A stretch of 64,000 nt of DNA, from contig JACTAT010000060.1 in NCBI GenBank assembly GCA_014526335.1, forward strand, positions 3,742,921-3,806,920, given 5' to 3'. The DNA comes from Chrysaora quinquecirrha (taxonomy: Eukaryota; Cnidaria; Scyphozoa; Semaeostomeae; Pelagiidae). The notes beneath the pieces were generated by a model. It ran no database searches, was not told the origin of the DNA, and worked only from the letters and a program-made list of their open reading frames with translations. Shown one piece after another: positions 38,419-50,400 of the stretch (position 1 is its first letter; each line of letters opens with the position of its first letter). The translations under genes were made by a program, and so were the position numbers.

Positions 38419-41400
38419 AATCATGGAAAGTTTTAATTCCAAAAATACGACTCTGCATGGTGACCTGATGGATAAATTTACAGGTCAGTTCAAAACAGCT
38501 ACAGACCATAGGTACATCAATATACCATGAAGGTGAAGGTGAAATGGTGTTTTAGCGCAAGTCACCAGGCTCTCAGTAGCAGGTTAACTAATCCAGACCT
38601 TGACACTGGCTGTGACGCTACCGTGGCTGGGTTCCAACCCTGAACACACTGAGCTCCTGACACTACGAGTCAGCTGGATTACACCATGACGCCACAGTAT
38701 CTTCTTTCATAAAAAAGATTATAATGAAATAAGGAAGTTTAAGCCAAAGATAAAAACTGTTTACACGAATGACATAGCAACTCACCTTTCTGCTTTCTTC
38801 CTGTAACTCGGAAATTGAATTCGTCAAAGTCTCATTCTTTTCTTTGAAAATCTGCAGCTTTTCGATCTTGAAATAAATTAAAGATACAAATGGACTTTAA
38901 TCTCTTTATATTGTAAGCCCCTGATTATAGGAAGCAGACTGGGCCAGCAGACGGGCTGGCTCAGGCAAGCTCACTTCCATAGTTCAATCCACATAAAAAG
39001 TAATTTCTTATTACATGAAAATGAGCCAGCCCGTCCGCCGGGCCAGCCCGCTTAAAAAATTAGACCCTAAGTAGCACACAAGTTAGTTTTGACGTATGAA
39101 ATATAATTCTAATGATTTATCATTAATTAAGCTATTAGCTCTTTCGGCAGCGTCAAACGGATACATGACAAGGAACATATACGGCTTAAAATTTAAAATT
39201 CAAAATCCGATAATAAAGTTTAGTTTTAGGAAGACTCAGATAAAATAAGGTCCTTTTACTCATACATAAATGTTGCCAAAAGCAACCCTTTGTTGTCTTT
39301 ATTCAGCTTTTCAGAAATCCTTCTAGTGATCTTAGATTGTTGGCTAGCGTGCAAAGCTGGACCCTACAAAAAACAACAAACCTACCTTTTCATGTAGCAT
39401 TGCGTTTGCATTTTGAAGCTCATTTCTTTCACTTGTAATTTCTTCAAGTTTCTCTTTCCATTGTTGTTCAGCATCATTTAAAGCCTTTCTCAAGCCTTCT
39501 TGATGTTTTGCTTTTAGCTCTGCCTCCAGCGCTGACAACTAAAAAAGAAATGAATCGTCATCTAAAGGGTGTACTTGAAATCGAAACAAGAACGCAAGCT
39601 AGCAAGCGGTATTTATTTTTTAACGCTGGTGTTCTGGCAGCTTTACAGCTGATGCGGACCCGCAGCTTCTGCCACAGACTAATATTCTAGAACGAATACC
39701 ATGGGTACTCATAAAACGACCTCGGGAAGGATGGACAGCGGAGTTGACTGTGGGCTTGTGGAAAAAGTGGTCACGACAAATTTCGAACCCACAACTTCAG
39801 GACCATGAGACGATCATTGGACCGTTGACCCCTCGGTCACACAACCAAAAATCGCAAAAGAAACGCAGATTTGTAAAATACTGCGTGTTACGATTATCGT
39901 AAAGATGCATAAATATACAAGGTGGAATAACACGATGATTTACAGTATATTTAGCGAATAAATACCATTCATTGAACAGCAAAATCTACCTTTTCATTCT
40001 CGATTGATCCTTTCTTATAACGCTGTTTCAAAGATCGAATTTCTTCCTGTCGAGAAAAAATATCTTAATCATATGTCGGTATTAATAAGACTATGAATTT
40101 AACCAAGCCTCAATAAAACAGCTTGGAAAATTCAAGGTTCATGCAAAATGATAAGAAAAGTGAAGCTTTGTTTCAACCAATATCACAGCTACGTCCCATA
40201 CTCCAAACAGCCGGTTGGCAACTTGAAGAACGAAGATGCAAGGAGTCAGTTACTGACGCCCGGCTAATGAAAATAGCGACATAGGAGCCATCTCCAACCA
40301 ATTGAACCATGCCAAGCAACCGTTTTTAATGTGCCTTTTTCTTGGTTCAGTTAAAGATGTTTGAAACCCCTGATTTTGGTCGATTTTTAGCAAGTTCAAG
40401 CTATAAGTTTCATTGATTATCAATACATACTACATATAATTCAACACAATTAAATTACAAATAATTACAGTACTAAATTAATATCAGCGAACACAAAACA
40501 AAAAATTAAACAAAGGGAATACATTACATTACATAACTGTATAAAGTATAAATTGATTAAGGGTTTTTAAAACATAAACCAAGATTTGCCTTTTTGATCA
40601 AATATGTTTCGATTTTGAGGTGACTCGTTCTTTGATTTCTGGCAAACAAGCTGGTATGAAAATAAAAAGTGCAGGATTCCCAAACCTGAATAGCGAAAGA
40701 AACTGGAGAATGATAATACCTCGTGTGAAGATCTAATTTCCTCGATTTCTTCGTCGAATTTCTTTCTATCCGACCGCTGTTTTTTCTTCCGCTCAGCCAA
40801 AGCCTTTGAAACAAGAAACAAGAAATTAATATAGTTTTCCGAGCTATGTTAACACAGATGCATGAGTAAAGTTAAGGCACAACACGTTTTTTTTGACTGA
40901 CTGATGTTAGCCCTTCTTCATCCAGGATAACCTCTGTTTTAGCCCTTCTCCGTCCTGGACAACCTATGTTTTAGCCCTTCTCCGTCCTGGACAACCTCTG
41001 TTTTAGCCCTTCTCCGTCCTTGACAACTTCTGTTTTAGCCCTTCTCCATCCTGGACAACCTCTGTTTTAGCCCTTCTCCATCCTGGACAACCTCTGTATT
41101 AGCCCTTCTCCGTCCTGGACAACCTCTCTTTTAGCCCTTCTCCGTCCTGGACAACCTCTCTTTTAGCCCTTCTCCATCCTTGACAACCTCTGTTTTAGCC
41201 CTTCTCCATCCTGGACAACCTCTGTTTTAGCCCTTCTCCGTCCTGGACAACCTCTCTTTTAGCCCTTCTCCATCCTGGACAACCTCTGTTTCAGCCCTTC
41301 TCCGCCCTGGACAACCTCTGTTTTAGCCCTTCTCCGTCCCGAACAACCTCTGTTTTAGCCCTTCTCCGTCCTGGACAACCTCTGTTTAGCCCTTCTCCGT

Positions 41401-44400
41401 CCTGGACAACCTCTGTTTTAGCCCTTCTCCATCCTGGACAACCTCTGTTTTAGCCCTTCTCCCTCCTGGACAACCTCTCTTTTAGCCCCTCTCCGTCCTG
41501 GACAACCTCTCTTTTAGCGCAAGCCAAATGATCAAACATTTTTGTTCAAACATTTGAAATTTGCTTTATAACAGTTTTTGACCGTTTGGCAACATCTGAA
41601 AGCAATTTGAACAACGAACTCATTGTGCAAGTCCTAATTTCTCTACAGGGTAGCTAGAAGGAATTTCATAGAAATGTTTACAAGCAATGTTGGAAAGTAC
41701 ATCAAAAGATCTAGCATTGCTTGAAAAGCAAAAATAAGTAATATTTGAGGAGAGATATTTTTGAAAAAAGTTTAAAATCATATTTGAAAAATATATCGAA
41801 CAGAGGCCAGAAAAATATGTCGAACGGGTACTAATTATCACCGTGGCCAGTGGTCAAATATTTTGCTTTGTAAGAGAAATTAAAATGCTTGAGCAACTGT
41901 TTTCCCAGGTCCTTAGTCAATAATGTTCCGTCCATGTTCTGAAGTAGGCCCTCTGCTGTTCTTAACGATCTAAACATGAATGTTATATCTCCATTATCTT
42001 GACGTTGACCCCCTATTGTACAGAACAACCTTAAATGTACTGATGTTATATTCTCACACAACTGATGCTACCCTCCACTGTGCTGAAAGGAAATCAAAAC
42101 TGTACTCGAGTTGCACAATCTACTGTATTGCATTAGCCCCCCGCTCTACTAACGTTATATTCTCGTTATACTACAAAACACCAAATGTCTTGATCATTCT
42201 CCTGTACAGTCATTTTCAACTGTACTGCAAGCGCTGACCAAATAATACATGTGAATTCATTCATTCATTAAATAGATAAGAGAGAAATATGTCAACCTTT
42301 TCGCTAGATTCTTTCTCGTGCTTTATTTCCTGGACTTCTTCTTCAAGATGTTCTATTTTTACTTTGAGTTTCTTATTCTCTTGTTTTTCATCTTTGTATT
42401 TGCTCTTCATGTGCTCAATTTCTTCCCTGTGATCTGGAGAACGAAAAAACAAAGTCCATCCTACTGCTGGCTTTTAAGTAAGGAAGCGAGATTTTACCGT
42501 AGTGGTTTTACCAAACCTACTTACAAAATCTTGGTCATACAAGCCAGTCTATTTAATGGTTATTTAAAAGGGGCTGGATCACAAATTTGATTGGAAATCG
42601 ATGGCTTTACTGTATCTCTGACGGAGTATTTGATTATAGTTTCCAGATCCATCGCTAAAATACAGGCATCAATGTGAAGTTGAAACTTTGCCATTTTCAA
42701 AATAAAATAGGACAGATGTCCATATGTTACCGGATTGCTTGGGCAAAAAACCGATTTTTAACGGAATCTTAACATGTGGATTTACACCATTCGTGAAACC
42801 CAGCTCTGTTTATAATTTGCCTTTCTCCATCAAATTTATAATTTGAAGAATTTCTTTTTCCGAATTACTATTGGCTGCATCAATGGCCTGTTTGTCTTCA
42901 GCATGGCGATACAACCCCTTTAACTATAATAGATAATAAACTATAATAGACTTAGTATAGTATATCTATATAGACTATTGTAGACTTTATCAGTAACCAT
43001 GTCAATCTCAGACTTCGATCATTGTGAACATCTGGTACTAAGAAGAAATGATGTGCTTAACTTCCTGATATCCTAGTCATTATTGTTTAGCATATAATAT
43101 TTGTAGTTTGTGTAGTGCTAGAGAAAGCAAATTTTGGCATTAGCATCTCAGAAATTACAGTCAAAAAGCACGTCTCATTCCCATCTTCAATTCAACTTAA
43201 CCAATATCTCTTTTCAATGTGCGAAATTCTCTATTCAGAATTAACATTTGCTGCTCAAATAGTCTGCTTTTTTACTGTTTGGTGACCCATCCCCTTAGCA
43301 TACAGTGCAACTATCAACTTATAAATTACCTGAAACGTGTGTACTAGCAGAATCTAATCTCTCTCTGGTTAAATCCATTTCTTCCTTGGATTTCTGAAGT
43401 TTAGCTTTAAGCGTACTTTCTCTTGAATTGGCTGCCTCCAGTTCGGATTCAAAGCTTGTTAGCCGAGTTTTCAATGAAGCTAATTCTGATGTTAATGCGA
43501 CCTGTTGGTAAGAGAGACACAGACACATCAAAAGTGGAATCCAAGATGTAATGTTAGACAATGTATAAAACGGTAATATTTTATAATAAATTCTTGATAA
43601 GAAAAAGGACCCGAATGGCCGAGAATTTTAGAAACTACTAAAAATACAATGGAAAATTCGTCCAAAACTGTTTGAAAATACTGTAGGAACAACCAAAACA
43701 TTTGAATTGCTCATCGAGGTTCGAGGTCTAATATGGTCCAATATGTAGATAACTTGTGGTGTCAAGAACTTAGTGAGGTCTAGATTCGAGCTCCAGTCAC
43801 GGAGCGTCAATGCGACGATTGGACTCGTTTGTTCCTGATGACTCGCGCTAAAAACACCACTTCACCTTCACCCTCACCGTCATCTATGGTAGCTCCAACG
43901 GATGCCAGATTCAAGCATAGAAAACAATTGTGAAAGTTCTGCAATCGGTATTTACCAGGATTAGAGATTTGTGTTAGCCTTTTAATACGAAAGATCATGT
44001 AAAACATACGTCGGTTAAACCTTACATTTTCTTGTTCAAGAGAATTGATTCTTGCTTGCGCATGGGTAGCATTAACTTTGATTGTATCTGCTCGTTCTTC
44101 CATTAGCAGGTTGCTCCTCTCAAGAAAACTACGAAAATAAAGTTTTGATTATCAAAATGAGTTGTTACATCAGCCTTTGTAATATCAGCCATACATAACT
44201 GTGTAGGTTAAGACTTCAAACCTTCTCTACCATTTGAAACACCAATGTACAGACGCAATATTTATTGCTGCATTATTAAACTATCTGCAAAAAACTCCAA
44301 TTTTTAGACATATATTTCCACAATATATTTCCAAGCATACTAGTCAAATATGAAAATACGATATGAAAACAAGTTTCCCTATACATTTAGCCGGCAAACG

Positions 44401-47400
44401 ATCTGTAATAACCAAACTGCGACGGGCTACTGAAAAAGCCACTGAATACTGAATAGGATTTTAAACTAACCTCTGGTTTTTGAAAAGCATATCCGAAATC
44501 TTTTCATTCAAGTTTTCTATCTTCGTTGTCTTTTCCAAGTTTTCTTTCTTTAATTTTTCGTTTTCCTTTGAAAAGAGTTGATTATATTAACGTAAAGATA
44601 CCAATAAAGATGACAATTCGACTAAAGATGATTATAGAGCATTATGGCAAAGGCACAATTTATGCATTACCCATTGTCGATCATAAGTGAGTACCGAGTA
44701 CTTGAGAAAAGCATACATTATGCAAACGTTACTTGTGCAGACACAAGTATAATTTTCATACCTGTAAAATCCTGTTGATGTTAGATGAAAGAACTGATGC
44801 TTCCATTTCAATGCCACCAGCAATCATTGGCACATTGGTTTCTTGTCTTCTGTCATTTCTCTCAAGACGATCGACCTACAAACATTTAATACATTCAGAA
44901 TCTTAACCACATGCATGGGCGAAACTACAGGGTTTTGGTTAGGGGTGTATTCATGACTGCCATGCGAAATGAGGCTAATGCCCAACCAAACTTTTTTGCA
45001 ATACATTCAGGAAACCAACAGTTAATAAAGTTAAGCAACTGCTACTAAACTATATACACAACGAAAAAATTTTGAAATCAGTTTTGAAAGTTCAAATCAA
45101 AATTAATTTTAACGTCAAAATTGTTGGCTTCATATTTGAAAAATTTGCCGCTTTCGTGACTTTATTCTTGACTATTGTGTTATGATTTTCTTAACGTCTG
45201 TATTATGTGTCATATCATTTTAGAAAACTATTTAGTCCTTTAAACTTTCATCCTTCATTCTAGAACGGAGGTAACTTTTCATAATCTTTAGTTTACTAAA
45301 GGTATTAAAATTCTATCCGCAAAGTTGCAGAATATTCACGGTACTAAGTGCTAGTGATTTTCATAGGCTATATGTAAGTGTCTTAAAGCCTCAAGAAAAT
45401 TGAAACCTGCTAGCAAGACTCCAAAGAAGACGTCAAGGGCAAAAAGAAATTAATTTATGCTTTTTCGCCTATTACTAAGTCATACTAGGAAGAAATTGCT
45501 TTACAGCAAGCACGTTGCCATCAATATTGCGTGCAAACATTTTCGCGCAGAAGTTGCCAAATCTTTGGCAGTTATTCTGGGCATGGCATACGCTGAAATT
45601 CGATCTCGTGAGGACCGAATATTGTGATCCAACCTTTGTGATTACTTTTCTTATTTTCCCCATATTTTCCTCTTGAACGAAAGCAGGATCCTTAAAAAAA
45701 TGTGCATCACTTTAACAGTAAGTTTGCTGCCAGAAGAAAACAATAAATTCAAACTACAATTATACCTTCGACAGTAAACCGTCAATTTTCTCAGCAACTC
45801 TTTCAACCAAAGACTTCATTTCTCCATGGTGCAGTTTACCTTCCGTGATCACCAATGAAATTTCTGCCGATTGATATGCATTACTTGCGGGTGCTGCTTG
45901 CACTGTTGGCATTGGAGCACCATACGCCATACTTTGCAATGGGTTCATACCAAACATCTGATTTGGTGGTGGCTAAAAAGAAAAAAACTCAAATTGTCCA
46001 TCAAGTAGCATGAATGTCTGCAGGGCAGGATTTAAAATATACAAAGTGCTTATTGGAGTAGAATGTGAGACGAGGCTCCAAATTGTGATTGTAAAAAATA
46101 GGCTTTTAGTGCACACAATATCAATTTTTGTATAGAGGAATTTCAGTGCTACAAAATTTCAAAATTACGAGAAACAGCAGACACCTCTCTGGACGTGATT
46201 TAAAGTTCTTTTCGTCTGACACTCTTCAGAGTAGAAACGTCAGATACAGCCCGAAATAATTGACTAAGACGGCATTAAGCTTTCAAGTATGTCTAGAGAT
46301 GTTTTCGCTGTTTCTCGTAATTTTGAAATATGGAGGAATTTAACTGAAAATGGTTAGTTCAGAAAATATTGTAAATATACAGAAAACTGTTGTTTATGAA
46401 TCGGATTATATTTTAGCAGTCCTGTTACACATAGAAATTGGTGGTATTTTTTTAATCACGAAGGTTTAAATTCGCAGTGATGTATGTATTTTGAACCTGG
46501 ATTAAGCAACTTTAATAAAACTCTTTATCAAAGATATGAAAAATCAGCCTTAGAATAGATGAATGAAGGGACTCGACAAGTCTCGTAAGTCTCGTACATG
46601 ACGCGCATCCAGTGAAACAAGCATTTTTTGCCTTTTGATAACACAGGGATTCAGAAAACAACAAATTGTGATCAACATAGCTGAAAAACCTAAAGCTGGA
46701 TCTCAATTCAAGACGCCGTTGAAAGGAATTTGTGCATCTTAGTTTTTCCATCTTTTATTTCATTGGCTCTTTTACCAACGCACAAACTAAAGGGACACCA
46801 AAATAGGATGGGTGTTAAAATTAAAGGAACAAAGAAAGTACTTTACTTGACCTGGTGAATCACCCTACCTGGTAAATAGCTACTGGTTGCATCATTTGTT
46901 GATGGGATGAATACGGTGGACTAGGGCTGCCACTGTGGTGCATATGATGTTCAGGTCTATGCTGCATTTCTGTAGGTCGATTTGCTGGTGAACTTGCATG
47001 CGTAAACTGCTGACTATCTGGTCGAGGCTTCAAAGCAGGTTTACTGGGGGATTCAGGCTCATGTTTGACATTCTCTATAGTTGGAGAGTCGTCATCCTAA
47101 AATTGAAAACATCAAATTAAGTGATAATTTAACAATTTGTACACAGGATATTGTGCAACGAAAAAGCAGTAGTAAAGTGAAATAAAGTAGACTGAAGAAA
47201 AGTCAAGTCAAGTCAAGTGAATTCGAGTCGAGCAGAGTCAAGTCGAGTCTAATCAAGTCTAATCTAGTAATGAAGAGCTCAGTCGAATTGTGTTAAGTTA
47301 AGTTGAGCCAAGTGGAGAAGAGTTGAGTTGATTCACGTCAAGTCCAGGCAAGTCTAGTTGAGTTCAGTCGAGTTGCATCAAGTCAAGCAGAAACAAGACA

Positions 47401-50400
47401 AGTTTAATTGAGTTGGGTCTAGTTGAGTCAGGCAAGGTCAGGTCAGGTGACGTCAGGTCAGATCAGGTCAGGTCAGGTCAGGTCAGGTAACGTCAGGTCA
47501 AATCAGGTCAAATCAGGTCAGGTTAGGTAAGGTTAGGTCAGGTCAGGTCAGGTCAGGTCAGGTCAGGTCAGAAAAATGAAATCAAATTCAAATTAAGAAG
47601 TCCAATCAAATCGACAGACCTTTTCCACAACCTGATTGCTTTCTTGGGCGTTTTCTTGTACATGTTGTCCATCTGACTTTGCAGGTGAAGATGGTAAAAG
47701 CGATTGCCCCATTTTAGACATTCTTGCCAAGAGATTCGCTTTTCCGCTAGGCTGCTCCAAAGACTTTAAACATAAAAGAAAATAACAGTCATTCCCAATA
47801 TTCATCAAAAGAGTAAATTGTCAGATGCCAAATCAGTAAATTGTCAGATGCCAAAACAGTAAATTGTCAGAGCCAAACGCCTTGCGTGGTGAGTGAGTTT
47901 TTTTCGTGAACAAAGTATTTGCTTATTCCGCGTGATCAGTTTCAAAAATAAACCCTCACAATAGTAGAGAAAATTAGTCCATGCTAGTTATGGCGGAAAA
48001 CTGCGAAGTTTGATAAATTGAAGGCATTCGAAAGGTCTACTTGATTGGCAACATAGAATAGAATGATAAAAATTACTTGAAATCCAACTGTCTGAAAAGA
48101 CTAAAAATGGATTAGCAGAAAATACAACAATGTCTTGACGGTGATAATTTGGAAATTGTAAGAAACGCTGTTCTGTACCTTTGATAATTGCTCTGATATG
48201 GAATGAGTTCTCCCCTTGACTGAATCACCAAGTGGCGCCCTAAAAATTGAGGCCAAAGAACAAATTTCGTCAAATCAAATATAAAACCCCATTTGTCAAA
48301 GGCATTGATACAGCCATTACTCTCTAGCTGTTTGGGGATGTTGTGGTACAATTAAACTACATACACTGCAGAAATTACAGAACAGAGCAGCCAGAATTAT
48401 TACCAGCAGCCCATTTGACGCTTCAGTTACTCTACTACTGCAGTTACTTGGCAAGTCGTCAGTTAAGGGGCTGATAAATCGACAAACATGTATATAAATC
48501 ATTAAACGACCTTGAACCTGAAACTTAGGCAATATCTTTTCCAGACTTGTTTTGTTTGTTCATTTTAATTTTAAACCGATTACGACTATATACACACATA
48601 CATTTATACATTCTGTATATGATTCTACATATAGTTTACTTATCGTTAACTAATCTAATCGATAATCAAGAAACTTTACTCTATTAAAGACTGTTTGGTG
48701 TTCATACTCGGGTACAGCGCGATCCAAAATGCAAGCACAAATTGCTGTACCAAAGTTAGAACAGCTTGTGGCTTAGAGGAATTCGCATTTCGAGAAAATG
48801 AATCTTGGATTAAACTTGATTCAGAAACAAACATTGCGTTCACAATTCAACCAGTTAACAAATGCTGCGTTCTGATTGGGCAATCCAAAAAATCGAATTG
48901 TGGGGGAAATAAAATTGGCTTGAAAACAGTTGGTTTAAATGTGGCAGTGTGAAAGCGGTATAAATTAGGCAGCTTTGCTCTCTTTTCCGAAAAGGTTTTT
49001 GACTGGCTCTTGTATATTCTAATACTCTATACAAACATATTGGTATATTCTTCATCATAGTAGATTTTTCCACAAGTGGCATACCACAATCGATGGGATT
49101 TGAACCCAGGACTGCATGATTAGAGAGCCAACGACGTTTCCACTGAGCTATAGAGCTCGATGAAATTGCCGAGTAACTCTCCAAGTCATACAGCCCAAGG
49201 CTCTCATCCCATTTTGCTTTTGTGTTTCGGCTATGTTGAGCCTTCTTCAGCACGATAACTATATATATTTTTCATGAATGGTGGCAGATTGTTTCATAGT
49301 AAATTCCATCATAGTAAATTGTTTTTTTCTTTTCCAGACGTGTTTTACAAAGAGTAATGCCAGACGACAAAGCTGTATGTCCAAAAATATTTCCGACAGC
49401 GAAAGTTAGTTATGACGCTATTACTTACAACAATGCATCTTTTCTCTCCTCTTCTCTGTTTGACTTGACAGATTCACTTCTACTCGCTTTAGCAGAGCTC
49501 AGATCTGAATCTTCCCCCACATCGACTTTTGGAAGGGTTGCCTTTTTAACATCAGCTGTTGGAGGCGGATTTTGTGCAACATCTGGAGAGGCAGTTCGTG
49601 AAGATGCCTCGCTTGCTGTTGCATCTGGATTAGCAAACTTTGCCTAGACACAGGCAGAAAACCATCAATAATTAAATTGAAAAAAGATCACGTAATTGGC
49701 TGCAGCGTGCAAGAAGAGGCTCTTGCAGTGAAGAGATTAAAAAAAATACCACAACGCAATAAACCATACTGCCATAAGTTGAATCAATATTTTGCCAATT
49801 GCGAGAAAGAGCGAAAATACCTTTGGAGTATGTCCAAATGTTTCCGCTATTGCTCGCAATTTTGAAGTTTTGCACAACACTTCTCCTGCTAATATTTCAC
49901 CTTGTCAAGCAAGGCTTCATCAGAGTTGCAGATAACGATTTCAATTTCTGTTTTTGCGTCACGGTGTTCCTGCTGTGTTCTGTGCCCATAATTAGGCGTT
50001 ATGTTGAATCTCCAGCAAAGCTGTTAACTGGTTTGTAACAAGGTTATTTCACATTCTGCTTTCTGCACTGACTATTTGAATTGTCTGTCATCCTTATATA
50101 TAGCGGGTTAGGTAATTTTAACACCCACTAGATCTTGTGAACATACTGATGTACAACCTTTATGCCAAACACTTGACAGGAGTGCTGTATCTACCAGCAA
50201 AGTAATAAGTTCACAACGGTATGATAAATAATTTGAAATGGATAGGGCAACCATAGCTGTATCTGTCTACTCTTACGCGCCTAATTGCTCGGGGTTGAAA
50301 TAAGCAGGGAGTCATCTATCAACCCCTCTATCTACTGAGCTCCTCTCTTTCAATCACCCTGCTCTATTTCTTTGATTTTTAGTCCGCTCAATGCAACATA

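Noticed and set aside
40903..41517. CRISPR-like array
   Set aside because: Units abut without unique spacers in a eukaryotic intron; it is a minisatellite.
42805..42925. Fragment A as an alternative FKBP15 exon
   Set aside because: Intron 19 is phase 1; using this fragment in that phase hits a stop, and the known join gives a continuous coiled coil.
45475..45663. Possible extra FKBP15 exon between exons 15 and 16
   Set aside because: LLSK joins directly to VDRLERN in phase and matches the vertebrate order; this frame has no homologous counterpart.
49085..49162. Functional tRNA gene
   Set aside because: A and B boxes are present, but the 3' acceptor strand does not pair with the 5' end.
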